The notes: generated from the sequence alone by a model not told the origin. 13,744 nucleotides of DNA from an uncultured Oscillospiraceae bacterium (GCA_934572445.1 CAKTLD010000043.1:1-13744), one strand, 5' to 3'. Shown: positions 1 to 8,217, numbered from the stretch's first letter. Numbers and translations are program-made.

Positions 1-300
<300 letters not shown>

Positions 301-336
301 GCTGCTTTTGCGGAAAAACGCAATGATACGATAAGA

Positions 337-370
337 AAAGCCGCCCGACACGTTTGTGCCGGGCGGCTTT
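337..370 (+). terminator. Rho-independent terminator after ppdK
   Basis: A 10-bp perfect stem (337-346 with 361-370, AAAGCCGCCC/GGGCGGCTTT) is extended inward by a G-C pair, one mismatch and three more pairs, closing on a small GTTT loop. It lies 36 nt after the ppdK stop. The T tract on the + strand is short (the three T's belong to the stem). On the minus strand the stem is followed by TCTTAT, so it may act as a back-up terminator for the convergent liv operon. Confidence 0.8.
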
Positions 371-378
371 CTGCATGT

Positions 379-419
379 AAAAAAACGGACCTGCGGCTTT
401 CCCTGCCGCAGGTCCGTTT
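379..419 (-). terminator. Rho-independent terminator of the liv operon
   Basis: A 15-bp perfect stem (383-397 with 405-419) with a 7-nt loop (398-404). Read on the minus strand, the stem runs into seven consecutive T's (complement of A379-A385), the classic intrinsic terminator form. It lies 37 nt downstream of the livF stop codon. On the + strand the 3' side ends in TTTG, so it may also stop read-through from ppdK. Confidence 0.9.
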
Positions 420-456
420 GACTTGCGCTTGCCTGAAGCGGTGGCCGTGCGGGCGC

Positions 457-1170
457 TTATTTCCGCTTTTTGCCGAGGTAGGCTTCCTTGACCTGCTCGT
501 TTTCGAGCAACTCTGTACCCGTGCCGGAGAGGGTGATCTCACCCGTTTCCATGACGTAGGCAAGGTCCGCGATTTTGAGCGCCATATTGGCGTTCTGCTC
601 GATCAGCAGCACCGTAACGCCGCGGCGGTTGATCTCACGGATGATGGCGAAGATATCCTGCACCACCAGCGGCGCGAGACCGAGCGACGGCTCGTCGAGC
701 ATCATCAGCTTCGGACGCGACATCAGCGCACGGCCGACGGCCAGCATCTGCTGCTCGCCGCCTGAGAGCGTGCCGGCGAGCTGCCAGCTGCGCTCCTGCA
801 GGCGAGGGAAGAGCTCATAGACCCACTGGATATCCTGCTCGATCCCGTCCTTATCCTTGCGCAGATAGGCGCCGATCTTCAGATTTTCCAGCACCGTCAG
901 ATCCGCAAAGACGCGGCGGCCCTCCGGCGACATGGCGATACCGGCGGAGATGATCTTGTCAATGGGTTTGCCCAGCAGCTCCTCGCCGTTCCAGAGAATG
1001 GAGCCGGAGCTTGCCTTGACCAGACCCGAGATGGTGCGCAGCGTGGTGGATTTGCCCGCGCCGTTTGCGCCGATCAGCGTGACGATCTTGCCGTCGGGCA
1101 CCTCCATGCTGATGCCGCGCAGGGCTTTGATGCCGCCGTAGGCGACGTGCAGGTTTTCGATTTTAAGCAT
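457..1170 (-). CDS. livF: Branched-chain amino acid ABC transporter, ATP-binding protein LivF
   Basis: One of the two cytoplasmic ATPases that power the amino acid importer encoded here. The 237-residue product is full length for LivF. Visible motifs: Walker A GANGAGKS (34-41), ABC signature LSGGEQQ (135-141), Walker B LMMLDEP (155-161) with catalytic Glu160, and the family block EQNANMALKIAD (191-202). The switch-histidine position is Gln192. This is usual for LivF proteins (E. coli LivF also has EQNA) and suggests the LivF/LivG pair has one canonical and one divergent ATP site. It is the last gene of the operon. Its ATG lies inside the end of livG (8-nt overlap ATGCTTAA), and only a weak GGGGGTGG precedes it, so translation is probably coupled to livG. 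Individual substrate specificity cannot be read from the ATPase. Confidence 0.95.
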   Translation of the reverse strand: MLKIENLHVAYGGIKALRGISMEVPDGKIVTLIGANGAGKSTTLRTISGLVKASSGSILWNGEELLGKPIDKIISAGIAMSPEGRRVFADLTVLENLKIGAYLRKDKDGIEQDIQWVYELFPRLQERSWQLAGTLSGGEQQMLAVGRALMSRPKLMMLDEPSLGLAPLVVQDIFAIIREINRRGVTVLLIEQNANMALKIADLAYVMETGEITLSGTGTELLENEQVKEAYLGKKRK

Positions 1171-2017
1171 CTTCGTCCACCCCCAGATAAGCGTCGATGA
1201 CGCGCTGGTCGGCCTGGATCTCCGCGGGCGTGCCCTGCGCGATCAGCTTGCCAAAGTCCAGCACATAAATGCGGTCCGCACAGTCCATAACAAGGTCCAT
1301 GTGGTGCTCGATGAGCAGGATCGTCTTGCCGAGCTCGGAGCGGATGCGGGAGATAAAGGCGGTGAGCTCGTCGGTCTCCTGCGGGTTCATGCCGGCGGCG
1401 GGCTCGTCGAGCAGCAGGAGCTGCGGCTGCGCGGCCAGTGCGCGGGCGATCTCCAGACGGCGCTGCTTGCCGTAGGGCAGGCTGGTGGCCAGCTCGTTCG
1501 CCTCGGCCTCCAGACCGACGATCTTCAAAAGTTCCATGACCTCGGCGCGCTGTGCCTCTTCCTCCTTCCGGTTCAGGCGGAACGTGGCGGAGAGGAAGCC
1601 GTTTGTTGCGCGGCAGTGCATGGCGATAAGGACATTGTCAAACACAGTCTGCGTTTTCCAGAGACGAATGTTCTGGAACGTGCGCGCCATACCGAGCTTG
1701 GTGATCTTATCCGGCGTGGGGGCAAGGACGGTCTCGTGCAGGTACTTGTCGGCAAGCGTGCCCTTGTACTGCTTTTTCATTTTGCCCTGCGGGTGGTTGC
1801 GCACGATGGTCTCGCCAAGGAAGGAAACGGAGCCGTTTGTGGGCTGATAGACGCCGGTGATGACGTTGAAGGCGGTGGTCTTGCCCGCGCCGTTGGGTCC
1901 GATGAGGGCGACGATCTCGCCCTCGTTCACGTCGAGATTCAGGTCGTCAACAGCGACGACGCCGCCGAACTGCATCGTAACGTCCTCTACATGCAGAACG
2001 TTTTTCACTTCACTCAT
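1163..2017 (-). CDS. livG: Branched-chain amino acid ABC transporter, ATP-binding protein LivG
   Basis: The second ATPase of the importer, 284 residues. Motifs: Walker A GPNGAGKT (40-47), signature LPYGKQRR (180-187, the YG-for-SG variant typical of LivG), Walker B LLLLDEP (200-206) with Glu205, and switch His238 in IEHHMD. The block ARTFQNIRLW (111-120) after the Q-loop region is a LivG hallmark. The stretch from about residue 71 to 108 (rich in Lys, containing KMKKQYKGTLADKY and LAPTPDKITKLG) is longer than in E. coli LivG. The start is supported by AAGGAGG seven nt upstream. The gene overlaps the livM stop by four nt (ATGA) and livF by eight nt, so livM-livG-livF are probably translationally coupled. 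Confidence 0.95.
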   Translation of the reverse strand: MSEVKNVLHVEDVTMQFGGVVAVDDLNLDVNEGEIVALIGPNGAGKTTAFNVITGVYQPTNGSVSFLGETIVRNHPQGKMKKQYKGTLADKYLHETVLAPTPDKITKLGMARTFQNIRLWKTQTVFDNVLIAMHCRATNGFLSATFRLNRKEEEAQRAEVMELLKIVGLEAEANELATSLPYGKQRRLEIARALAAQPQLLLLDEPAAGMNPQETDELTAFISRIRSELGKTILLIEHHMDLVMDCADRIYVLDFGKLIAQGTPAEIQADQRVIDAYLGVDEDA

Positions 2018-3192
2018 TTTGCCGCCTCCTTTGCGCTTTTCTTATGGCCCGCGAGCTTTGCGCGGATGCCGCGAAGAACCTCGGGCAGCTCGCGGTCGCC
2101 CATGATGCCCTTGCGGAAGAAGAGCACGACGATCATGATGATGACCGAGAAGACGACCAGGCGGAAGCCGTTGCGGAACACGCCAGGGGCGTTGATGCCG
2201 AGAAACTTGCCCATGTCCAGCCCGCGCAGCCACCACTCGGAGGCTGAGATGAACAGCAGCGCGCCGATGACACTGCCGGAGATGGAGCCGATGCCGCCGA
2301 GGACGACCATCAGCAGGATCTCATAGGTCATGGCGGCCTTGAAGTTATTGGCCTGCGCGATGGAGAGGACCATTGCCATCATTGCGCCCGAGATGCCGGC
2401 AAAGAAGCAGCTGGTGCAGAAGGAGAGCATCTTGTGCTTGGCGAGGTCGATGCCCATGGCCTCGGCGGCGACCTCATCGTCGCGGATGGCCTTGAAGGCG
2501 CGGCCGTAGGTGGAGTTGACGAGCAGCACGATCAGCGCGATGCAGACCGTGGCGATCAGGACGGGGACGAAGGTGGAAAAGCTCAGCGTGGTCTTGCCGA
2601 CAGTCAGCTTGAAGGTGTTGATGCGGGCGAAGCTCTTTAAGAGGTTCGAGCCGTTCGTGAGGGGGCCGAGCTTCTTCCACTGGAAGATGGCGCGGATGAT
2701 CTCGGCAAAGCCGAGGGTGGCGATGGCGAGATAGTCGCTCTTGAGACGCAGGACCGGAAGACCGATCAGGTACGCGAAGACCGCGGCGACAAGGCCCGCC
2801 AGCAGCACAGAGACCGTGACGCCCAGCACCGTACCTACGGGTCCGATCGCATTGCCGAGGACCTCGGGGAAGGAGATGCGCACTGCGGCCGTGAAGTACT
2901 GGTACACCGTGTCGCGCGCATCAGACGGGATAGAGAAGATAGCATAGGTATATGCGCCGATGAGCATAAAGCCTGCGTGGCCAAGGGAGAAAAGACCCGT
3001 AAAGCCGTTGAGCAGGTTCATCGACACGGCGGCAAGGGCGTAGACAGAGCCCTTTTGCAGCACCGTGAGTAGCATCGACATGCGATCGGTCGGCTTGATG
3101 ACCTGATCGAGCACGAACACGAGCACGAGGAAGGCGAGCACGGCGATCAGGGAAATGATGTTCTGGCGCTTTTGTTGTTCCTTGTTCAGCAT
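2014..3192 (-). CDS. livM: Branched-chain amino acid ABC transporter, permease LivM
   Basis: Membrane subunit of the importer, 392 residues, partner of LivH in the transmembrane channel. Family features: a first hydrophobic segment at about 11-29, MNLLNGFTGLFSLGHAGFMLIGAY (58-81; the SLGHAGF motif is diagnostic of LivM), LRLKSDYLAIATLGFAEIIR (148-167), the cytoplasmic coupling-helix region FKAIRDDEVAAEAMGID (233-249) that should contact the ATPases, and VVLGGIGSISGSVIGA (296-311). Several more hydrophobic stretches lie between, and the C-terminus is basic (residues 377-392). The start codon has AGGAGG seven nt upstream and lies 16 nt after the livH stop. It overlaps livG by four nt. Related permeases of urea and amide importers share this fold, so the exact substrate is not fixed. 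Confidence 0.95.
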   Translation of the reverse strand: MLNKEQQKRQNIISLIAVLAFLVLVFVLDQVIKPTDRMSMLLTVLQKGSVYALAAVSMNLLNGFTGLFSLGHAGFMLIGAYTYAIFSIPSDARDTVYQYFTAAVRISFPEVLGNAIGPVGTVLGVTVSVLLAGLVAAVFAYLIGLPVLRLKSDYLAIATLGFAEIIRAIFQWKKLGPLTNGSNLLKSFARINTFKLTVGKTTLSFSTFVPVLIATVCIALIVLLVNSTYGRAFKAIRDDEVAAEAMGIDLAKHKMLSFCTSCFFAGISGAMMAMVLSIAQANNFKAAMTYEILLMVVLGGIGSISGSVIGALLFISASEWWLRGLDMGKFLGINAPGVFRNGFRLVVFSVIIMIVVLFFRKGIMGDRELPEVLRGIRAKLAGHKKSAKEAAK

Positions 3193-3208
3193 GATGCTTC
3201 CTCCTTTC

Positions 3209-4135
3209 TCAGACCTTATCCGTCTGCTTTTCGCCGAACAGGCCCGTGGGCTTGAAGACGAGAACGACGATGAGGATGATAAATGTCACCGCGTCGGAAA
3301 ACGTGGAGAGGTCGAGCTGCTCGGAAATGATCCCCTGGGTGAGAAGAATCGTATCGAGTCCCTTGACAAGGCTCTCGCAGATGCCGATGATGAACGCGCC
3401 CACGACTGCGCCGGGAACGGAGCCGATGCCGCCGAATACCGCCGCGACGAAGGCCTTGAGCCCCGGCATACCGCCAGAGGTGGGAACGATGCCGCGATAA
3501 TTCGTGAAGAACAGGAGCGAGCCGACGGCGGCAAGGAACGTGCCGATGATGAACGTGACAGAGATGACCGTGTTGATGCGCACGCCCATCAGCTGCGCGG
3601 TCTCAAAGTCGCGCGAGACGGCGCGCATGGCCATGCCGATCTTCGTGTGGTTGATAAGCATGACGAGCGCGAAGACGAGCAGGATCGTCAGAAACGGGGT
3701 AATGACCGTGACGCGCGTGGTGGTGGCGCCGAAAACGGTGATCTTGTCGGAGATCCATGGGATCTCGGGATAGTTCTGGTTCAGGCCGCCGGTGATGTAG
3801 AGCGCGAGGTTCTGCAAAAGGTAGCTCACGCCGATGGCCGAGATCATGACGGACATACGCGGCGCGGTGCGCAGCGGTTTATAGGCCACGCGCTCGATCG
3901 TGAAGCCGAGCAGGACAGTGAGCAGGATCATGAGCGGGATGGCTGCGTAAAGCGGTATCGCCGCGGCGAGATAGACCATCAGAAGACCCGCGACCATGAA
4001 CACATCACCGTGGGCGAAGTTGATCAGGCGCAGGATGCCGTAGACCATCGTATAGCCGATGGCAATGAGGGCGTACTGCCCGCCTACCGAGATCCCCGAC
4101 AGGAGATACGGTAGCACGGTGCCGGATAAAGTCAT
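3209..4135 (-). CDS. livH: Branched-chain amino acid ABC transporter, permease LivH
   Basis: Membrane permease of the importer, 308 residues. Hallmarks: GILRLINFAHGDVFMVAG (33-50; LINFAHG is the LivH signature), RMSVMISAIGVSYLLQN (93-109), the coupling-helix block AMRAVSRDFETAQLMGV (169-185), and AAVFGGIGSVPGAVVGAFIIG (231-251). The profile is a bundle of hydrophobic helices with a longer extracytoplasmic segment at about 116-141. The frame stays open upstream to 4411, but the start at 4135 is chosen because AGGGAGG lies eight nt before it, the family normally begins about there, and the extra 92 codons would run through intergenic hairpins and into livJ. It is second in the operon, 175 nt after livJ and 16 nt before livM. 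Confidence 0.94.
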   Translation of the reverse strand: MTLSGTVLPYLLSGISVGGQYALIAIGYTMVYGILRLINFAHGDVFMVAGLLMVYLAAAIPLYAAIPLMILLTVLLGFTIERVAYKPLRTAPRMSVMISAIGVSYLLQNLALYITGGLNQNYPEIPWISDKITVFGATTTRVTVITPFLTILLVFALVMLINHTKIGMAMRAVSRDFETAQLMGVRINTVISVTFIIGTFLAAVGSLLFFTNYRGIVPTSGGMPGLKAFVAAVFGGIGSVPGAVVGAFIIGICESLVKGLDTILLTQGIISEQLDLSTFSDAVTFIILIVVLVFKPTGLFGEKQTDKV

Positions 4136-4143
4136 AACGATTT

Positions 4144-4150
4144 CCTCCCT
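4144..4150 (-). promoter_or_regulatory. livH ribosome binding site
   Basis: AGGGAGG on the minus strand, eight nt from the ATG at 4135. It decides the livH start against a 92-codon in-frame extension that has no ribosome binding site and no family similarity. Confidence 0.75.
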
Positions 4151-4160
4151 TACGTTTGAC

Positions 4161-4284
4161 GCGGGCAAAACGCCCGCATACGGTTTTCCGACCGCGTCGA
4201 AAAGGTCCCGCGTGAGGCCTGGGACCCTTTCGATGCGGCCTGAAAGAAAAATACAGCGGCTGGCGGGAGCATCGCTCCCGCCAG
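4161..4284 (-). repeat. Cluster of three hairpins between livJ and livH
   Basis: Three inverted repeats fill the 175-nt livJ-livH gap. Hairpin A (4260-4284) has an 11-bp perfect stem, CTGGCGGGAGC/GCTCCCGCCAG, with a 3-nt loop; on the minus strand it is followed six nt later by TATTTTTCTTT, so it resembles a leaky terminator. Hairpin B (4192-4209 with 4221-4238) pairs 18 positions with only one mismatch and one G-T pair around an 11-nt loop. Hairpin C (4161-4166 with 4172-4177) has a six-bp GCGGGC/GCCCGC stem. In binding-protein operons, such structures after the binding-protein gene are known to stabilise its mRNA or limit read-through (E. coli malE-malF is the classic case); this role is inferred here. 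It could also be a dispersed palindromic repeat of this genome. Confidence 0.7.
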
Positions 4285-4310
4285 CACGGATATTGCGCTG
4301 CTTTTTCTGC

Positions 4311-5495
4311 TTAACCGGCGCTGGCGACAGTGACGAAGTCCCAGCTGCCCGTTTCGGTGTTGCACTGCTTGACGACGGCGCTGTCGCGGATGGCATCGCC
4401 CGTGGCATCAAGCGCGATCTCGCCGGTGACGCCGGTCATAGTGACGGAGGGCAGAGCCTCAAGCACGGCGGCGGGATCGGCGGAGCCGGCGGCCTTGATG
4501 GCCTCAAGCGCGAAATAGTAAGCGTCGTAGCCCATGACGGTGACGGCCGCGAGCTCATCGTTGCCGCCGTTGTTGGCAAGGGCGGTGGAGTCGCTCGTGA
4601 TCCAGGACTTGATGCCGGAGTCGAAGGTGGGGTCCGCACCCTCCTGATAGAAGGTGGTCACGCAGATCTGAACATCGGTGCCCTTGGCGGCGTCAAGGAT
4701 GACGTTGGAATCCCAAGTGTCGCCCGCAAGGATGGGCATGCCGAGGGACTGGTCGCTCGCCTTGGCGATGATCTGGGCGGCGGCTTCGGTGGAGACGGGG
4801 GAGAAGAAGACGTCGCAGCCCTGGTTCTGGGCGTTGGTGATGTAGGTGGAATAGTCAGAGGTGCCCTCGGGGAAAGTCTCCTGGACGCAGTTCTCCGCGC
4901 CGAAGGCCTGGACAAAGTAGTTCACAAGGCCGCCGGAGTAGTCATCGCCCTGCTTGGAGAGGCAGTAGGCCTTCTTTGCGCCGAGCTCCTTGGCATAGTT
5001 GGCAAGGACCGTGCCCTGGAACGGATCGAGGAAGCAGATGCGGAAGTACACGTCGCAGCCGGAGGTGACCTGCGGGTTGGTGCAGGTGACGCCGACGGCG
5101 GGAACGCGCGCTGCGGAGAAGGTATCGCCCGCGGCGATGGAGACACCGGAGCCGTAGGAGCCGAGGACGATGGACACGCCGCTGGAGATCAGCGTCTGCG
5201 CGGCGGTGGGGGCCTTGTCGTTGGACGAGGCGTTATCGGCATAGACCAGCTCGACCTTATAGGTCTCGCCGCCGATCTCGATGGTGGGGGTCAGAGAGTT
5301 GGCATACTGCATGCCAAGGATCTCCTGCTTGCCGCCCGCGCCGTTGTCGCCGGACTGGGGCTCGAACACGCCGATCTTGATGACCTTGTCGCCGCTGTTA
5401 CCGCTGTCGCCGCTGCCGTCATCGCTGCTGCCGCCGCAGGCGGCGAGCGAAAGCGCCATGACGAGCGCCAGCATCATTGCAAGAAACTTTTTCAT
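4311..5495 (-). CDS. livJ: Branched-chain/hydrophobic amino acid ABC transporter, substrate-binding lipoprotein
   Basis: Extracellular receptor of the importer, 394 residues, type I periplasmic-binding fold (Leu/Ile/Val-binding family). The N-terminus MKKFLAMMLALVMALSLAAC is a lipoprotein signal peptide with lipobox LAAC and lipidated Cys20, so the mature protein should be anchored on the outer face of the membrane. A Gly/Ser/Asp-rich linker (21-36) precedes KVIKIGVFEPQSGDNGAGGKQEILGM, the usual first strand and ligand loop. LVYADNASSNDKAPTAAQTLI (83-103) and YGSGVSIAAGDTFSAARVPAVGVTCTNP also match the family. The start is supported by TAGGAGG upstream. It is the first gene of the operon and the only one separated from the rest, by structured DNA. 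The family binds varied amino acids and amides; Leu/Ile/Val specificity is a default, not shown. Confidence 0.93.
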   Translation of the reverse strand: MKKFLAMMLALVMALSLAACGGSSDDGSGDSGNSGDKVIKIGVFEPQSGDNGAGGKQEILGMQYANSLTPTIEIGGETYKVELVYADNASSNDKAPTAAQTLISSGVSIVLGSYGSGVSIAAGDTFSAARVPAVGVTCTNPQVTSGCDVYFRICFLDPFQGTVLANYAKELGAKKAYCLSKQGDDYSGGLVNYFVQAFGAENCVQETFPEGTSDYSTYITNAQNQGCDVFFSPVSTEAAAQIIAKASDQSLGMPILAGDTWDSNVILDAAKGTDVQICVTTFYQEGADPTFDSGIKSWITSDSTALANNGGNDELAAVTVMGYDAYYFALEAIKAAGSADPAAVLEALPSVTMTGVTGEIALDATGDAIRDSAVVKQCNTETGSWDFVTVASAG

Positions 5496-5539
5496 GGTGA
5501 AATCCTCCTAAAATGATTGCACTTATTGCGATGTTCTAT

Positions 5540-5568
5540 ATATTACTCTATCATGGTACTGGCCGCAA
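5540..5568 (-). promoter_or_regulatory. Possible livJ promoter
   Basis: On the minus strand TTGCGG (5568-5563) is followed after 17 nt by TAATAT (5545-5540), about 45 nt before the livJ ATG. Both boxes are imperfect. An overlapping choice, TTGCTT (5572-5567) with 16 nt to TAGAGT (5550-5545), is about as good. The position between the upstream terminator and the ribosome binding site is right, but the assignment is weak. Confidence 0.3.
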
Positions 5569-5585
5569 GCAACAAAAATGCCAAT

Positions 5586-5613
5586 CTTTTTCCGTCCGCA
5601 CGGCGGGAAAAAG
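5586..5613. repeat. Inverted repeat upstream of livJ
   Basis: Eight outer pairs (CTTTTTCC/GGAAAAAG), a 2x2 internal mismatch, then three inner pairs (CCG/CGG) around a 2-nt centre. It lies just upstream of the possible livJ promoter. A second short palindrome, GACAAA-CCG-TTTGTC, sits at 5631-5645. They could be an operator or leftover terminator structure; nothing in the sequence decides. Confidence 0.5.
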
Positions 5614-5657
5614 TAAACGTGTTCCTTGCAGACAAACCGTTTGTCCGCGAAGTGGAG

Positions 5658-5700
5658 ACAAACAAAAGAGGTGCGGAGCATCCGCACCTCTTTTGTTTGT
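5658..5700 (-). terminator. Terminator of the gdpP-ftsH operon
   Basis: A 20-bp perfect stem (5658-5677 with 5681-5700) with a 3-nt loop (5678-5680). On the minus strand the 3' arm ends CTCTTTTGTTTGT, giving a T-rich exit. It lies 87 nt after the ftsH stop and separates the housekeeping operon from livJ. The arms are almost symmetric, so it could act in both directions. Confidence 0.85.
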
Positions 5701-5787
5701 GAAGAAAAGACAGCTGTCCTTGGTTAATATGCACAACGTGGAAGAGAGAAATAGGAGGACATGACGGAAACAGGGCAGTTTTATGAC

Positions 5788-7638
5788 TTATTCCGTCGTT
5801 TTTGCGTTATCTGATGCAAAAATGGCCTCAAATTCTTCCGCGCTCATCGTTTCGTGCGCGAGCAGGAACTCGGCGACAGTGATAAGATGCGCACGGTCGC
5901 GGCTGAGGATATCCTCGCAGCGGTCGTAGGCGCGGTCGATGATGGACTTGACCTCCTCGTCGATCTGCGCGGCGATCTGCTCGGAATAGGGCTTGGCCTG
6001 CGCCATCGAGCGGCCGATGAAAATCTCATCGTGGCCGGATTCAAAGGAGATCGCGCCGAGACGGTCACTCATGCCGTAGACGGTGACCATGCGGCGGGCG
6101 ATCTGCGAAGCGCGCTGGATGTCGTTCGATGCGCCGGTCGAGATATCGCCGAGCATCAGCTTTTCGGCCACGCGCCCGCCGAGCAGCGAGACGATCTGCT
6201 CTTCCATAAAGCGCCTGGACTGATACGAGCGGTCCTCCGCGGGCAGTGAGATCGTCATGCCGCCGGCACTGCCGCGCGGGACAATGGTGATCTGGTGCAC
6301 GGGGTCATGCGTGGGCAGGGCGTGCATGACGATGGCGTGCCCGGCCTCGTGATAGGCGGTAAGCTTTCGCTCATGCTCGCTGACGACGCGGCTTTTCTTT
6401 TCGGGGCCCGCGATGACCTTGATCTCCGCCTCGGAGAAGTCGGACATTGTGATGAGCTTGCTGCCGCGGCGGGCGGCGAGCAGCGCCGCCTCGTTGCAGA
6501 GATTTTCAAGGTCCGCGCCCGTGAAGCCCGGGGTGCCCTTGGCGACGGTGGTGAGGTCCACATCCTCGGCAAGGGGTTTATTCTTGGCGTGGATCTTCAG
6601 AATGTCCTCGCGGCCGCGGATGTCAGGCAGGCCCACATAGACCTGACGGTCAAAGCGGCCGGGGCGCAGCAGCGCGGGATCGAGGATGTCGGCGCGGTTG
6701 GTCGCGGCCATGACAACGACGCCCTCGTTCGTGCCGAAGCCGTCCATCTCGACGAGCAGCTGGTTGAGCGTCTGCTCGCGCTCGTCGTGTCCGCCGCCGA
6801 GGCCGGTGCCGCGCTGGCGGCCCACGGCGTCGATCTCATCAATGAAGATGATGGCGGGAGCGACCTTCTTTGCCTGTTCAAAGAGGTCGCGCACGCGGCT
6901 TGCGCCGACGCCGACGTACATCTCAACAAAGTCGGAGCCGGAGATGGAGAGAAACTGCACGCCCGCCTCGCCCGCGACCGCACGCGCCAGCAGCGTTTTG
7001 CCTGTGCCCGGAGGGCCGACAAGCAGCACACCCTTGGGGATGCGCGCGCCGAGGTCGATGAACTTCGACGGTTCCTTGAGGAAATCGACGATCTCCTGCA
7101 GTTCTTCCTTTTCCTCATCCGCGCCGGCAACATCGGTAAAGGTCGTGGGACGCTTGTTGTCCCCGCCGGTCTTGAAGGATGCCGTGCCGAACTTCGCCAT
7201 GCGGTCGCCGCCGCCCCCATTCGCCGAGCGGACGGAGAGGAAGTACCAGATGGCGAAAATGCCGAGGATCGCCAGCACATAGGGCGCGAGCATGGCGACA
7301 TAGTTGATGGAATGGTCGGCGGAAATATCGTAATCCTCGATGATGCCGTCGGCCTTCTGCTGCTCGATCAGCCCGCCCAGATCGTCATAAAAGAGCGAGA
7401 AGCTGAAAAGGTCCTTCTTGAGCTCCGTTTTGCCGTCGATGGGCTCGCGGAGCTTTATGCGGAGCGTGGTGTCCGTTACGGTGAAGGACTGCACCTTTTC
7501 CTGTTCGAAAAGCTCGCGCACCTCGGCGTACGAGGGCTCGGCCTCGGCGGGACGGTTCATAAAGCCGTATACGCCGACAAGCAGAAGCAGGAGCAGCAGG
7601 TAGGGGATGAGACTGGGACGCCTGGTTTGCTGTGTCAA
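5788..7638 (-). CDS. ftsH: ATP-dependent zinc metalloprotease FtsH
   Basis: Membrane-bound AAA+ protease that extracts and degrades misfolded membrane proteins and some regulators. The 616 residues are normal for the family. Two membrane segments (about 11-26 and 113-134) flank an extracytoplasmic domain. The AAA domain has Walker A GPPGTGKT (208-215), pore loop FVEMYVG (237-243), Walker B IIFIDEID (263-270), and a second region of homology with ATNR (312-315) and arginine fingers in RPGRFDR (325-331). The protease domain has the zinc motif HEAGH (430-434) and Asp506 as probable third ligand. The start is TTG, supported by AAGGAGG eight nt upstream; there is no nearby in-frame ATG before the first membrane segment. 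It is last in the operon, 24 nt after hpt, as in the conserved Firmicutes order tilS-hpt-ftsH. Confidence 0.97.
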   Translation of the reverse strand: MTQQTRRPSLIPYLLLLLLLVGVYGFMNRPAEAEPSYAEVRELFEQEKVQSFTVTDTTLRIKLREPIDGKTELKKDLFSFSLFYDDLGGLIEQQKADGIIEDYDISADHSINYVAMLAPYVLAILGIFAIWYFLSVRSANGGGGDRMAKFGTASFKTGGDNKRPTTFTDVAGADEEKEELQEIVDFLKEPSKFIDLGARIPKGVLLVGPPGTGKTLLARAVAGEAGVQFLSISGSDFVEMYVGVGASRVRDLFEQAKKVAPAIIFIDEIDAVGRQRGTGLGGGHDEREQTLNQLLVEMDGFGTNEGVVVMAATNRADILDPALLRPGRFDRQVYVGLPDIRGREDILKIHAKNKPLAEDVDLTTVAKGTPGFTGADLENLCNEAALLAARRGSKLITMSDFSEAEIKVIAGPEKKSRVVSEHERKLTAYHEAGHAIVMHALPTHDPVHQITIVPRGSAGGMTISLPAEDRSYQSRRFMEEQIVSLLGGRVAEKLMLGDISTGASNDIQRASQIARRMVTVYGMSDRLGAISFESGHDEIFIGRSMAQAKPYSEQIAAQIDEEVKSIIDRAYDRCEDILSRDRAHLITVAEFLLAHETMSAEEFEAIFASDNAKTTE

Positions 7639-7646
7639 GAGAGTGT

Positions 7647-7653
7647 CCTCCTT
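7647..7653 (-). promoter_or_regulatory. ftsH ribosome binding site (TTG start)
   Basis: AAGGAGG on the minus strand, eight nt before the TTG at 7638. It is a full match to the 16S anti-SD core and fixes the rare start codon. Confidence 0.85.
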
Positions 7654-7662
7654 GCTTGCGTT

Positions 7663-8217
7663 TTATTTGCTGTAGACCTCGGGCTTGAGCACGCCGATGT
7701 AGGGCATATTGCGGTACTTCTGCGCATAGTCGAGACCGTAGCCGACGACGAATTCATCGGGGACCTCAAAGCCTGCGAGATCGGCGGTGATGGGCTTGAC
7801 GCGGCGGGCGGGCTTGTCGAGCAGCGTGACGATGGTGACGCTCTTTGCGCCCTTGGTGATGAAGTAGTTCTTGAGGAAGTAGAGCGTGTTGCCGGAGTCA
7901 AGGATATCCTCGATGACGACGAGGTCACGGCCCGTGATATCCTGCTGGAGGTCGTGGGTGATCTGCACGACACCGGAGGACGAGGTCGCATTCTGGTACG
8001 AGGAGACGGCGATAAATTCCACGTCGCTCTTGATCTGGCAGGCACGCACGATGTCCGCCATGAAGATGAAGCTGCCCTTCAGTACGCCGAGGAACAGCGG
8101 GTCCTTGTCCTTGAACTGCTCATACAGCGTATCGCCCATCTCCTGCACGCGGGATTTGATCTGTTCCTCGGAATACAGTACCTTCAGGATGTCCTGATCC
8201 ATGTTGCTCTTAGCCAT
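7663..8217 (-). CDS. hpt: Hypoxanthine phosphoribosyltransferase
   Basis: Cytoplasmic purine-salvage enzyme that joins hypoxanthine (and usually guanine) to PRPP, giving IMP or GMP. The 184 residues fit bacterial HPRTs. Motifs: LKGS (46-49) in the pyrophosphate-binding loop, SSYQN (72-76) of the flexible loop that closes over the active site, the PRPP motif VVIEDILDSGNT (100-111) with Glu103/Asp104 and the catalytic-base Asp107, and VPDEFVVGYGLDY (152-164) near the base-binding site. The frame is open upstream to 8517, but ATG at 8217 is chosen because GGAGA lies ten nt before it and the family starts there; the upstream extension is antisense-like sequence inside tilS. The gene sits 40 nt after tilS and 24 nt before ftsH, the usual Firmicutes order. 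Confidence 0.96.
   Translation of the reverse strand: MAKSNMDQDILKVLYSEEQIKSRVQEMGDTLYEQFKDKDPLFLGVLKGSFIFMADIVRACQIKSDVEFIAVSSYQNATSSSGVVQITHDLQQDITGRDLVVIEDILDSGNTLYFLKNYFITKGAKSVTIVTLLDKPARRVKPITADLAGFEVPDEFVVGYGLDYAQKYRNMPYIGVLKPEVYSK

Noticed and set aside
4136-4411. A 92-codon N-terminal extension of LivH
   Set aside because: It would overlap livJ and cross strong hairpins, has no ribosome binding site, and has no counterpart in the family.
4059-5516. A 485-codon + strand frame
   Set aside because: It is antisense to livJ and the livH start, and runs through the intergenic hairpins; its Gly/Ala/Asp-rich sequence is a mirror of livJ codons.
5513-5764. Small open frames of 60-83 codons upstream of livJ
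   Set aside because: They occur on both strands across the terminator and palindromes, have no ribosome binding sites and translate the inverted repeat arms (mirror-like peptides), so they are not genes.
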